This document shows positions 11,637-23,130 of a DNA stretch of 64,000 bases, piece by piece. Under the pieces are notes generated by a model. It ran no database searches. It had not been told where the DNA came from and saw nothing but the letters and a program-made list of their open reading frames with translations. Each line of letters begins with the position of its first letter. Position 1 is the first letter of the stretch. The translations under genes were made by a program, and so were the position numbers. This stretch comes from Xanthostigma xanthostigma (taxonomy: Eukaryota > Arthropoda > Insecta > Raphidioptera > Raphidiidae), in NCBI GenBank assembly GCA_963575645.1, contig OY754466.1:40456001-40520000 (forward strand). Reading direction: 5' to 3'.

Positions 11637-12564
11637 TAGGGGAAGGGGGGGCATGACGGGGTAGCAAGGTATGACGGTGTAACGCACACTTACAAGAAAC
11701 TAAACGTTTGCGAATTGAAATCAACAAGCCAATAAGAAGCCATACTCGATCAACGGTTAGCGCGACAGAAACAGTGCGTGGAAGTGCACGCGTTTTTCGT
11801 TTACAAACGAAAATCATGTTGAGTGTCTCGTCAATCTAATTTTATTCAGTTTGAAACGTCTTAATTGTAAGGTAATAATGACTATCCAAATGATGTCTCT
11901 TCTGGTATATGGTTGCTAGTGTTGTTTACTTTGTTGTGGTATAATCAAATAAAAATTCAATTAATATTTTTATTTTTGAGGAATTTTTTTTCTAAGTCAG
12001 CCTTTGGGGCAAGACGAGATATAGGGTATGGGGCAAGAAGGGGTACGCAAGTCACGCCTACTTTGAATAAAACATCTGCTCCTGAAGATATTCTTTTGCT
12101 TCTAAATCTCCCATCCGTGCATCTAGCTTTGAAAACGCATCCCCTAGTGATGTTTTGCCAATCGCTTCAGTCCAACAAGATAAAAAGAGGAAACAATACC
12201 GGAGAGATAAAATAGCCATCATTACCTCAACTCCTTATAAAAATGAACTAGACAGTTTGAAAAAACCCAGAAAAGTATCCAATCCTAATGATCCTCGGCT
12301 CAAAAAAATGCTAAGAATAAACAAAATTGTGATAATAATTAGCCTACCCCATCTTGCCCCATGGTACGGGGCAAGATGATTTTTTGCATGTTCCTAATAA
12401 ATCATTTATTTAAAAAAAAAATGTAGTACGTTTATCTCCCAAAGACTATGCCAAATTGTACTCAGATTAATTAGATATCGTGCCATAAATAAATAATAAA
12501 CGTAATGATTATGCTGTATTTTTGATATTTCCCTTAGGTACCCCATCATGCCCCCCTTCCCCTA
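11637..12564 (+). mobile_element. pogo-type DNA transposon, internally deleted
   Basis: Bounded by GGGGAAGGGGGGGCATGACG at 11,639 and the complement (CATGCCCCCCTTCCCC) ending at 12,562, with TA on both sides, as for the Tc1/mariner/pogo superfamily. Subterminal GGGGCAAGA / TCTTGCCCC motifs repeat inside. The body contains a transposase C-terminal remnant (12,086-12,379). At about 925 bp it is far too short for an autonomous copy. Confidence 0.75.
12086..12379 (+). pseudogene. Decayed C-terminal end of a pogo/jerky-type DDE transposase
   Basis: The open frame from 12,086 reads a Pro/Ser-rich linker with PSDVLPI, then a basic run (KKRKQYRR), then ITSTPYKNEL (12,221-12,250), then a Lys-rich tail. 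In jerky/pogo-family (DDE_1) transposases, the C-terminal segment after the catalytic domain has this order: DVLPIPK-like motif, basic cluster, LTSTPYKxxLE. No catalytic DDE residues and no N-terminal helix-turn-helix domain remain, and there is a stop immediately upstream (12,083-12,085). The fragment lies inside a TA-flanked TIR element, which supports its origin. It cannot encode an active enzyme. Confidence 0.6.
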
Positions 12565-13570
12565 GTATGTTTGTTTTTCTGTAGCACTGAAATGGCTGAA
12601 CGTATTTTCGATTGATTCGTCATGCAAGTCTCACTAGACGGCGCTGTATTGTCAAAACACAAAAATCAAAACAATGTTATAACTTTAGGTAAATAATATC
12701 TTTTTACCCGACTTCGTTGCGTATTGGAAGCTTGTTTTGTACTTTTGTGTTATAGCCGTTGTGAAGTTAAGATCCAATAAGAGGGGGGTTGTGAGAGAAA
12801 GAAGAGAAGCGAGTAGGCTTAGAATGTGGAGAGAGTGTAAGGATTGTGTTTAATAAAGAAAGTGTTTAAAAAGTATATTTTTTTATCTATTAGTGGTTTT
12901 TGGGGCGGGTTAACAATAAGGACCTGTCACAGGCGTTATCGAGATTTTTGTTTTTTTGATATTTTTGAATGTTTATACGTTCTAAATATCGGGGAATATA
13001 TTTTCATTTACAGAATAAGTTCTAGTACCTATAAATAGATACGTGCATTTGCTTTTGTAGTTGAGTGTGTTAAAAGCTATTTCAATGATTGTGGGCTGTG
13101 TATACGATCGCAGCATTAAATTCAATCGGAAAACTTTTATATCGTACCCTTTATTGTTACTTTAAAAGTAGTTTACAAGAACCATTGTGTTTTTTTTCCT
13201 TTTAAGTGTAATAAAATTAAACTCAAATCGATTCCAACAAACATGTAATATTGTAAAAGCTATAACGGTACGCTAAGAATAAAATACACACAAGAATCGA
13301 GTAATTTGCTATAAGTTAACGACGCTTATTTGTGTTTATTTTTAATATAAATGTTTATCATACACAAATAATAGGTATATAAACAATGTCTTAAGTGGGA
13401 AGACTATCAAATGGATAAAATACGCTTATGTGTAGTTCAATTAATCCTACTATACAGTAGCGGATTCAGGGGCGCTGAGGTGCTCACCCCCCTCCCCCGC
13501 GTCTTCGCTTAAACTAACAAAATCGCACCTTCAAACATTTTTGAAAAGGTATTTGAGGGAGCGTGATTCG
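12565..13570. other. Non-coding spacer
   Basis: Nothing beyond short chance frames. Near 13,455-13,500 there is a CAGTAGCGGATTCAGGGGCG string of the kind found at TIR-element ends, but no partner end was found nearby. Confidence 0.35.
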
Positions 13571-13950
13571 TGAAAATTTGTGGAACACTCTTTTGTCATC
13601 CAAATCTTCTTAGTTTCCGGGCTTGTATGCCGTGATCCATTGGTATTTTTACCTGACGTTTCGTCTACAACTGCGGTAGACATTATCAAAAGGCGATGTG
13701 GTAGCGGGCAAAGTGTCCTCCTAGGCTGCTCACAGGTAAGTGTGTCGACAAGTGTGGTACTTCCGTCTTTTATGGTCAGCGCGCTCAGAAGAACATACTA
13801 CGACCGAGTAGAGAACACGAGCACGCTGACTATAAAAGACGGAAGTACCACATCTTGTCGACATACTTACCTGTGAGCAGCCTAGAAAGACATATCGCTT
13901 TTGATAATGTCTACCAAGAAGATTTGGTTCAACACCGGCCGGAAAATTTT
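13571..13950. mobile_element. Inverted Penelope-like relic (long-stem hammerhead-like type)
   Basis: The left arm (about 13,600-13,790) and right arm (about 13,820-13,925) are inverted copies. Shared strings include AAAAGACGGAAGTACCACA, CTTACCTGTGAGCAGCCTAG and TTTTGATAATGTCTACC. On the minus strand, 13,655-13,690 reads TTGATAA, then GTCTAC/GTAGAC closing a 7-nt loop, then GAAACGTC, a degenerate hammerhead-like core. The right arm stops before the GAAAC part. A related copy lies at 31,622-32,060. Both share YYDRxENTSTL-like residues in one frame, hinting at derivation from a coding sequence, but there is no continuous frame. Confidence 0.5.
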
Positions 13951-14580
13951 TTTCTAGATATAAATATTATTCTGTCTAAATCTCAGCATGCTTCAAATAT
14001 ATTTTTTCGATATTTATGATATTTTTCAAACCGCCTGGCAAACTTTATGAATTCTTATTTGAAAACAAATCCCTGAAAATTTCGCAAATTTAAAAATTCA
14101 AGGGTTGGCTAGATCCTACTACCTTTGAGTCAGGTCTTCGATTTTGTATTCAGACATTACAAAAGAAGTGTTACACAAATTTTCATGGTGCCTCAAATAC
14201 CTACCCAAAAATGTTTGATAACTCTTGAACTATCACACTGTCAGTATGCTACGAATATATTTAATTAATTGATTTGAAGCGACTCAATTCACGGAAACTA
14301 TCCTGTATTCTAATATGGCGTTATCTTCATTAGATCGTTATGTTATTAAATTGCCGACATAGCTAGTCAAAACTCCAAACAGATATACGAGTATATCTAT
14401 CATCATATCAATAATATAAAAGTTAAAATCATAAAAGACAAGTCATATTCGTGCATAAAACATAATCAAATTGTATAATTTTATTAGGGATGTACGGCTA
14501 GTAGTCAATATTTTAAATATTCATTACTCCGATCACTGCGTTAAATAGATTATAGACGCTCGACAGGACAGATCATAATC
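13951..14580. other. Non-coding spacer
   Basis: AT-rich, no recognised features. Confidence 0.4.
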
Positions 14581-14587
14581 TCAGTTT

Positions 14588-15285
14588 AGGTAGTATACTA
14601 GGGGGAATTATAAAACGGTCGAATAAAAAAAAATTTGGTGCCTGATGATGAGATACTGTTTTAATAACTTGAGATATTAAAATAATAGTTGGGTGACTAA
14701 ATGACTAAGTGAGCGACTAGAATGCCTTCGGTAATTTTGAAGCAGATATCTTCTTTTGTTTTTACTTTTTACTTTTTTTTTCACTTTGAGACTACAACTT
14801 AAAACTGACATTTTCATGAAGATTGAAAACCACCGCTTTTTTTGATAAAGGGGTATGCGAATTTTCTCGCAGTGAAACGCGATGGGGCAAAGGTGGAGTT
14901 TTTAAAAAAATAATTCCGGGGTGAACGATAAACGAGTATGCGAATTGTAATTCCGGGGTGAACGATAACGGGGTATGCGAATTAAATAGTTAATTGTTTG
15001 AATAGAACTGCGTTTTCAAAAAAATGTATATTTAATTGACAGTCAATTAAATATATATTTTTTGGAAAACGCAGTTCTATTCAAACAATTAACTATTAAC
15101 AACTTAGTAATTTAGTCGCTCACATAGTAATTTAGTCGCTCACTTAGTAATTTAGTCACTCAACTATTATTTTCTCGTCACGCGCAATCATTCGCTCACT
15201 TAGTAATACAGTAACCCAAATTGATTATTTTCGTCACCCAAAATTGTAATTTACAGTCACTCGTTTAAATACTACCCGTATACCT
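14588..15285. mobile_element. Palindrome- and tandem-rich element
   Basis: Edges GTAGTATAC (14,589) and GTATACCTAC (15,282-15,291) are inverted, as are GGGTGACTAAATGACTAAGTGAGCG-like (14,690-14,715) and CGCTCACTTAGTAATACAGT-like (15,193-15,215) strings. At the centre is a 113-bp palindrome (14,985-15,097, arms 56 bp, almost no loop). Left of it AATTCCGGGGTGAACGATA is repeated with a 37-bp period (14,912 and 14,949). Right of it ACTTAGTAATTTAGTCGCTC is repeated about four times (15,100-15,165). Non-coding; class unknown. Confidence 0.5.
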
Positions 15286-15444
15286 ACTAGTAGTTGATTA
15301 CGTAGTTACAGTATATATGTTGGTTGGTCATATCCTAGAACGATTCCAGAACTCTGAACATTTCGAACTGAGCCATTAAAATCAAATCAGAAAATAAAAA
15401 ACTATGAGTTTCAAAATTTAACCTCCTTCAAAAAAAGTCACTAA

Positions 15445-15871
15445 TGTTGGGTTGCAAAAAGAATTGTCAAAAAATTTGATTTGACAATGACCTTAGATTG
15501 TGATCATTATAATTATAGTTTCCATACATCAGGAGCAGTCTAATGTCGTATTCAAACTTCCTGTCATGTACAACATTAGATTGTACTCACACAAAAACAT
15601 TTTATTGTTCTATGTAGAGAAAGACCGCTTGTCAAGCTAAATTTTGATTAAAATGCGTAAAAAACGTTGTTTTGAAGTACAAAAAACTATCTTAAGTACA
15701 TGTACCGACAGTTTAAAAAGAATATTGTTTCAATCGATCAATTATTTTTCGAGCAGAATCGTTTTAAAATTCTACGATATTCTTCTTATGAAGAAAAATG
15801 TGTGGTCAATTAAAGTCCTAAGATTATTGTCAAAGAATGTTTTTCGACAATCGTTTCTACAATCTAGCATA
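15445..15871. mobile_element. mariner-like MITE (family F), uninterrupted copy
   Basis: The left end is TGTTGGGTTGCAAAAAG and the right end TTTCTACAATCTAGCA followed by TA. It is collinear with 20,557-21,697 but without the 704-bp insertion. Shared interior strings include GACCTTAGATTGTGATCAT, CTAATGTCGTATTCAAACT and TTTCAATCGA. It therefore records the empty target site. Short open frames across it are non-coding coincidences. Confidence 0.7.
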
Positions 15872-17983
15872 AGAAGCATAAGATAACAAAGTTTTGAAAT
15901 CGGCACCAATTTAATATAAGTACATAAAACGTGAGAGTAATTAAACGCCGGCCTCAAACTTTGTTATTTAACGCTTTGGTGACTTTTTTGGAAGGAGCTT
16001 AAATTTTTTTCAGTTTTTGACGTGATAACGTCTTATAAATTGATGAATCACCAATCTTATAAATTGATGAAACACCGGCTGCATGCACGAAAAAGTGTAA
16101 CGTTCCTAACGTTCCGCCTGACCCTGTGCGTGCTTTTCTCGAAAACGGCCCTAACGATTTGGATGAAATTTACTGAAAAGGGATTTTTGGGGGCAAAAAA
16201 TCGTTTTAGCTAGGTCTCATCTCTCGAAAAAATCGTTTTCATACAAATTTTATCATTATAAAAATCAATTTTTTGACGTATGAAAATACTTAAATATTGT
16301 AAGTAGGTTTTGGAATTTTATATAAACAGTGAAACAATTGTTTTCAAAATATTATGACAATTAATCTTTGAGACTTAAAATAAATACGAAAGAAAGAAAG
16401 TTAAAAAAAAACAATTATTATTATAGGTGGTGAGTATTTTAATACATAAAATTAACCTAAATTTGAAGCGAAAGATGCAATATCATAGATTCGAATTATT
16501 ATAATTATTATATGTAGAATTTAGGTTATGTATTACGGAATACGTTATCACGTAAAACTATCGTCCGTAAACCGACTTTACAGACAACCAATTTTTTTTT
16601 TATTTCGTTATTCGCCCGGTATTCGATTTTTGGAGCACTAGTCCAGCCCTAAATTTTAGTTTTATAGAAAAACAAAGGTAAACACGAGTGAAAAGGTATA
16701 AACGCAGTGATATTAATTCTGACAGCACGAGTGCAATAGCTCACGTTAGTTATTCGGTTTTAATTACGGGTCGAGATGTGATTACGAATGAACTGTCTGA
16801 ATATTATACATATTATAATATTGTATACAATATATAACATACGTGATTATATTCGTTTATTTAACAATCATAATACAATCATGTTGGTCGATGGAAAGGT
16901 GAGCAATACTGCACGAAACCGAAGTCAACTAGCGTACAAAATGGCGTTTTTTCAACCACTTCCGGCCTACTGAACTTCCGGTCAATACATGTACAGGTCG
17001 GACTATAAATGCATCATGTTTAATAAACATTTCTATTGTTTTGATTAGATTTTGTTTTGTGGTCGTGCATCGAATATTTCTGACAGGTGAACAAAATACG
17101 GTCGTTAGTCAAGTTTTATGATTGAAATGGCCGGAGTATATAAAAAATATGCTCGTTTGTGGTTTTTTACGATACTTTAGCAAACGAATAAATACAAGTT
17201 TACTGTACTTAATTACAAACGGAATGTTTTGCCTGCCTACCAGTAAATGTCAGACGTATAAAGTTATTATAAATCAACGGTTTTATTCATTCTGAATAAA
17301 ATGATTGGCAAAAATAATAAATATCTAGCCGTTATGATTTTATTTTTATGTTTAAAATTCAGAACGGCTTATGACGAATTTTTATTTATTTTTTCTTTAT
17401 TTTCAGAGAATTTTTTTCACATGACGAAACACAAAGATTCGATGCGCAGTGGTTAGGCTCGATCTGGGACCTTAAAAGGGGAAAATTATCAAACAATTGT
17501 TCGAAATAAAGTAAATGTACTCTTCACTCCTCTACGTGATCGTGTAACTAAGAAGACAAAGATCCGGACCGGCCCACGGAAGACCGATGCTGGCAGTGAT
17601 GGATTTAGGCCTACGCCCGTGAGACCCGGGCCTATGGCGACACAATTTGAGGTTACCGGCAAAATGTAGGAGGCGACTGAAATTTGAATGATGAAATAAA
17701 TTTGAAAAGAGCTAAAATTCAAAATTGAATGAGTTTTCTGTCGATTGCTTTCTCTCTCATTGTTACAACTCAATCATTATTGTGTTAATAAAACCGTATA
17801 CAATTACTAAAATTAAAAATATCAAACAAAAAGTAACGGCTTAGAATATAAATGAAGAAAAGTCAAAACTGGTCTGTCACAGGGGTAGTTCTTCATCCAA
17901 AAGGATGGGAACTTCATATATTTACAGGAAGAACGGCATATCGGAGCGGGTCTAGGACGGAACCACAACCAAATTCGCTTCTG
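15872..17983. other. Non-coding stretch
   Basis: AT-rich with runs and short tandem phrases (TTATAAATTGATGAA twice near 16,035-16,075). Near 17,590-17,640 a small GC-rich patch (CCCGTGAGACCCGGGCCT) looks like part of a TIR element end. No gene recognised. Confidence 0.35.
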
Positions 17984-18436
17984 GTGATGAAGAGCCCTAT
18001 TGTTTTTGGGGAAAATCGGCGCATGCGCAGAAGAGATATATGTTAAAACGGTATTTTTTATATAATAATGGTATACTTTTCATAACGGCTTATTATTCTA
18101 TTTATTTTTTCAAGAAAGTTTTGTTAAAAAAAAATTTTCTAAACTTTGTAGTTTCGGAAATATTTTGAAAATAAAAAAAAATCATCCGCTCTTTTGTTTT
18201 ATGGATCTGTCAGAAATAAACTAGGTAGGCATGCTTTGATTAATTTTTTCATGACGTGGAACATACTATGTAGGTAATCATGGCAACGAATAGTTAATAA
18301 TTAATATCATATTGAATACTAGCCATTACCCGCGTCACCTCACACGATATCAGACATTTTATTTTCTTTATTATAATCAAATGTCAACATTTTTGAAGTT
18401 GGAATGTTCCCGTCGCCCAACTGGCTGGAATTTTTT
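17984..18436 (+). repeat. Interspersed repeat family H, copy 3 (5'-shortened)
   Basis: Collinear with 3,030-3,455, from GAAGAGCCCTATTGTTTTT to CGCCCAACTGGCTGG. The first 200 bp of the family are replaced by unrelated sequence. Without insertion. Confidence 0.7.
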
Positions 18437-18955
18437 TTACAGCAATTAGGAGACGTCCATTAATTACGTGAGCTTAAAAATGGGGGAGGGGTTTGACAAA
18501 ATCTCGTTTAAAGTGAGGGAAGGTTAAAAAAATTCAGAGAATACATTATTGTAACAGATAAAATTTTGTATCATTTTTCTCCTCTTATTTCACAGAAGAA
18601 ATGTTATACTTACATAGAATTATTGACACTTAGGTAGTATTTAGCGGTAGGTACCTATATGAAGCAAAATACATGATGTTGTAAAATAAATTTATTTATT
18701 TAAAAATTATATAGGGAGAAGGAATCAGATACATAAGGGAAAAGGGGCGATCCAATTTAAAAAGACGAGAGATGTCGTGAAACACCCGGTTGGAACGAAG
18801 TTCTTTTCGCTAATTAATTATTATGTATCATATAATTTTTCTACTAATTTGTCAATAAATAATTCGAAAATTTTATTCATACTATAATATGATTATTAAA
18901 CAAAAATGAATTGTTTGATTTGCAACTCTAAAAAAATAAAAATAACATTTGTTGC
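18437..18955. other. Spacer with a fragment of the ACGTAAG-type MITE
   Basis: GACGTCCATTAATTACGTGAG at about 18,451 followed by G-rich sequence resembles the left end of the 4,133-4,510 element. No right end was identified. The rest is unassigned. Confidence 0.3.
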
Positions 18956-19025
18956 GCTTCTGTCGGGAATCGAACCCGGGCCACCCGCATGGCAGATGAG
19001 TATTCTACCATTGAACCATTGAAAT
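18956..19025 (-). tRNA. tRNA-Gly(GCC)-like gene, probably a pseudogene
   Basis: On the minus strand the D-arm GTTCAATGGTAGAA, anticodon loop CTGCCAT (anticodon GCC) and T-arm CGGGTTCGATTCCCG are in the order and spacing of tRNA-Gly, about 70 nt in total. These regions also supply box A and box B. The acceptor strands (ATTTCAA against ACAGAAG) pair poorly and the anticodon stem has one mismatch and two wobbles. A functional tRNA is therefore doubtful; a decayed copy or a tRNA-derived fragment is more likely. Confidence 0.6.
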
Positions 19026-20556
19026 TGCTTAGATACCGCTATTTATATAGGTGTAATAACAAATCGTGAAGTTAAAAGGCGTTGCATTTCACAAAAACTA
19101 ACTAATATTTGAAATGGCATCTGTTTTTGAACAAATTAAATCTTTTTATTTTAAGACAGAACATACGCAATCTTGAAATGTCCATAACAAACTGTGTAAG
19201 AGAAAAGGATAACCGATCCACGTGCGCGATGTATTAGGCAAAATTGAATTTATACAGTGTTTATTTCTGTTTTTTTATGTTTACGTTTTTTTTTCTAGCT
19301 CTCTCCATTCATATCGTCCCATAAGATACTTTGTTCCAAAAAAGAATGGGGCAAATTCATAAAACTACCCTTTTAGGGGTGGTTTTGGGAAGGTGCAATT
19401 GGTCAAAAAATTCTGCCGCTGGAATTTCTCGGTCATTTGGCTTTAACAGAACCTAAAAACAAAGCGGTAGAAATTTTTAAAATTTTACCATTTTTGAACG
19501 TCACAATATTCAACAAGATTACAAGGAGTGTGTATTTATTCATCAACTAACTATTTTACCTGATAATTTGGTTGGTGAATTGAAAGTAAATTTCATTCTA
19601 ACGAATAAATTTGCTCCAAGATTAGTAACTTCTGTCTCTAAATAGTGTTCGGTGATTGGTGAATATGGGCACTAGACACATAAAGTTCTAATTTGAACTG
19701 CCACTGGAAATAGTGATGTTTTAATATTTCTATGAATGAGTAATGATATGTAAATATATAGCTTGAAACTAAATGAAGAGCTAAACTCGATAGTATTATA
19801 GACTCGCAACACAGACAAGACATTATAATATATACGTAACGTTTTGCTCCCTCGAGTGTAAAATTTCTTGTATTTAACGTGGTCTGAGTGCCGTGATGAG
19901 TCCCATTATCATTGTGATGATGCGGACTGAAGATAACCATTGTTTTGACTCACTATCCTGTATATGTACGCACGTTTGCATGCTCAACTCATTCCTAAAT
20001 GCTCACAAATGGAATATCTCATGTACATTCACAAACAGTGACAAACCATAGGCGATCCGAAAATAAAATTATAATACGCGCCACGGATCTAAAAGGTTCG
20101 GTTAACAGCGTCGCAAAGGCACATTTTAGAGCCGTTGATACTCCCAGCGCCTCTCAGCTACCTGCACGGAACGTGCGCTCGTCGGTGATTGGCCATGATC
20201 GCACTTGTCGCTTTCCCGCTTTAAAGTACAGTCGAGTACGCTATTGTCAAGCTGTTATTGTTATTTCAGTTTTGTTGAGTTGCGAGTTTGTAGTTTTTCA
20301 ACAGACTGGACAAGCGCAAGCCCGCATTCGCATCTAGCTTCCGAGCCTTTTAGACTCGTGGCGCGTATTGTACTGCTCTTTATTTAGTCAATGAATGTCT
20401 TGAAGAAAAAAACATGCGAGTTAGAAGGGAAACTTGTTTGGTTCTGACATTTGCCGGCGAATATTGCATTAATTTTAAAACAGAACTGAAATAAATTATT
20501 CGCAATAAAACTTTACAATGCAGGAAAAACTTGTAGGTTATGTCGAAATGACACTA
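19026..20556. other. Non-coding stretch
   Basis: No conserved coding motif. A slightly GC-richer part (20,050-20,380) has open frames on the plus strand, but they lack any recognisable domain and have no splice-site support. Confidence 0.35.
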
Positions 20557-20651
20557 GGTTGGGTTGCAGAAAGGATTCTCAAAAAATTTGATTTGAAAAT
20601 GACCTTAGATTGTGATCATATAATTACAGTTTCCATACATTAGGATCAGTC

Positions 20652-21361
20652 TAATGGCTAGTTTACACAGTGCGAGCTAGCGTACGAGTCAGCCTGCCGA
20701 GTAGCTGCTCTGCAGTAACTCGCACTGTTTGGACGTCACTTACGAGTAGCTCGCATCCGAGTTACTTCAACATTTTTTGTTTTCACTCGCATGCTCGCCC
20801 GCTAGCAACTCGTACATGACAGCAGCTCGGCCGTCGCTCGCATCGCTTGGACGCGTTCGGCAGTAGCTCGCCAGTGCGAGCGGGATAGTCTACTGAGCGG
20901 AACCCGTGTTTTGTGCTGCGCCTGCGTAGTGTTTAACGAATTCAAAATGGCGGCGGATAGAATGGTCTTCTGATAATAATATTTTATTCATGAAACTATA
21001 CAGAGAGCAAGAAAATTTATGGAATTGTTTCGATAAAAACTACCGAAATAGAGATATGAGAAAAGCTTCTTTGGAACATATCGCAAAAGAAATACATCTT
21101 GACTCTTTTCTTTCGCTCTTTTCTTTTTTGAAGTTTGTTATATACATTTTCCAATTCTTGACATAATATTGTTGTCATAGAGCGTATCACCGTTTTTTTA
21201 TAACACGTTCACTCGACATCGTGGAAACTCGCAAGACTGGACAGCAGCTACTCGTATCGTGTAGACAGCAAAGGCGAGCCGAGCTACTGGCGTACGAGTA
21301 GACAAGCCGAGTAGCTGTCTACTGTCTGGTCAGCAGCTCGCACTGTGTAAACTAGCCTTAA
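20652..21361. mobile_element. PIF/Harbinger-like MITE inserted in family F element
   Basis: The body 20,655-21,358 (704 bp) has inverted ends GGCTAGTTTACACAGTGCGA. It is flanked by TAA on both sides (20,652-20,654; 21,359-21,361). The empty locus at 15.5 kb has a single TAA at this position, so the 3-bp duplication is directly confirmed. A 3-bp TWA duplication is the PIF/Harbinger signature. Subterminal regions are unusually rich in short GAGTAGCTCG/CGAGCTACTCG repeats on both strands. The centre carries a decayed MADF-type reading frame. Confidence 0.85.
20960..21103 (+). pseudogene. Decayed MADF-domain fragment inside the Harbinger-like element
   Basis: In one frame from 20,960 the sequence reads EWSSDNN, FMKLYREQENLWN, then NYRNRDMRKASLEHIAKEI. 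This fits the MADF/Myb-SANT-like pattern: a leading Trp, a hydrophobic helix followed by LYREx(E)xLW, a Tyr-basic turn, then an (A/S)(W/L)xxIAxxI helix. About 48 residues survive (a full MADF domain is about 80-85). An ATG eight bases upstream of a GCGGCGG stretch (20,947) is one base out of frame, which suggests a frameshift near the original start. Harbinger elements normally encode a separate Myb/MADF-type DNA-binding protein, so the content matches the element class. Non-functional. Confidence 0.6.
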
Positions 21362-21699
21362 TGTCGTATTCAAACTCCCTGTCATCAAGAACAGTAGATT
21401 ATTGTACAATGTACTCACACAAAAACAAATGATTGATCTGCATAGAAGACCATTTTTCGAGAAAAATTTTGAGCAAAATGCGTAAAAAAGTTGTTTGGAA
21501 GTGGAAACTGTATAAAAAACGATGTTAAATACATGTACACACAGTTTAAGAAAAGTTTCGTTTCAATCGACTAATTATTTTTCAAGCAGAATCGATTTAA
21601 AACTCTACATTGCTCTTCATATGGGGAAATATGCATCTTCACAGTCTAAGGTCACTGTCAAATAAATTTTTTTTACAATACTTTCTGAAACCCAGCATA

Positions 21700-23130
21700 G
21701 ATCTCGCATGCGAAAGTCGGGTTTTGCATGCGACAGCGTATGCGAGATCTTGTAGCATTGTTTGAAGAATAACCACCCAGAGATCTGTGTTCTCTGCAGC
21801 CAACACACGAAACGCGACAACAGACGAAGTTTGACGACAACAGACGAGGCTCACTAGACCTGTTAGAACTCGCTGGCTCTCGTTATATTATACTATTATT
21901 ACGAGTATTTTTTTTTATTTACTGCGTGTTAAAACATTACGATTATGAGAAGCAATCCTAACATGGTTAGATATTTGTGAACCAGATTATATATTATTAT
22001 AAGCAGCTTCTATTACAAACTAAACTCCATGTTTAGAACAGTTTAAGTTTCATGAATATGCAAAGATTAAGGCAAGTGTAGCGAAGACACAAGACTCTGG
22101 CAGCCGGGTGAACGCTTCAAAAATCAGCTGCGGGTCGTATACAGAATTTTGGCACTGTTTTTAGAAAAAATGTTTTAATTTCATATATCTTCATACAATA
22201 AAAATTAATTATTTAAAAAACAAGAAACCCGACTGCACAAAAATGACATTAATAACTAAAAAGTGGAAAACAAACCGAATAATTTCAACATGCAACGGAT
22301 GGTAACCCATTCAAAAACAAAAGAAAGAGTCAAATATTATGTCTGCACATGTTGAGATTTTCCGACTTGTTTTCCTCCTTTTTGTTATTAATTTTATTTT
22401 TGTGGAGTTGGGTTTCATTTCACTTCAGGCAACGTAGTGTATTAGGCAGAAAAATATTGTGAATTTTATTTTCAGTTTAGCTTTTTTGCTTTTTAATATA
22501 GCAAATAGAAAAATGATCTGAAATAAAATTCACAATTCAATACTCTATGGCCTATGCCATGAGTTATAGATTGGGTATAGTCCGAGAGCTACTGAACTTT
22601 TTGGAAGCTGATGTAGGCATGGAAGTAACATACTTTATAATGAATTTGAAATGAAACTGACAATTTGCGTCATCAAGTCCAATAGTTTTTAGGGGTAATC
22701 AACCCCTAAATTAAGCACTAGTAGCGTTGAGAACGTCAACTCATTTTGGCAAGATTGAGATTTACACAGTATTTCAAATACACCTTTTCTAAAAAAGGCA
22801 GAACAAAATTCCAGCCGGAATATCCCGACAGACTGCCTGAAATAAGGGATGTTCAAAACAGTCTACTACAGACGTGTATTCGTATTAAATATGAAAAAAT
22901 TTGAAAGCCTAACAAACAAAAAAAATTTCAGAACTGAAAAATAATTCTAGTGCGATCAATTTAATTGTTTATTTCTTTATTAATTACAGAACCAAAATTT
23001 GGTTAGGTATATAACACATAAGGGGGGCCTGTCCACACTTATTTAAGAGTTATTGGACCAATACAGTATTATTATAGATAGTGAAGGTTAACAGAAATTA
23101 GCCAAAACAAACAGATGAAATATTATTCCA
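21700..23130. other. Non-coding stretch with a small inverted repeat
   Basis: Directly outside the mariner-like element is a short palindrome, AGATCTCGCATGCG (21,700-21,713) and its imperfect complement ending about 21,739. Beyond that, AT-rich sequence with no recognised feature. Confidence 0.35.

Larger units (their letters stand above)
20557..21697. mobile_element. mariner-like MITE (family F), copy carrying a Harbinger-like insertion
   Basis: Inverted ends (GGTTGGGTTGCAGAAAG; complement at 21,681-21,697) with extended similarity through GACCTTAGA. TA lies immediately outside on both sides (20,555-20,556 and 21,698-21,699), the Tc1/mariner target duplication. Without the insertion at 20,655-21,358 it aligns end to end with 15,445-15,869. 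Confidence 0.8.

Noticed and set aside
14780-14960. Two spaced copies of a 19-bp string that could suggest a short array
   Set aside because: The 37-bp period with full unit similarity is an ordinary tandem repeat inside a mobile element.
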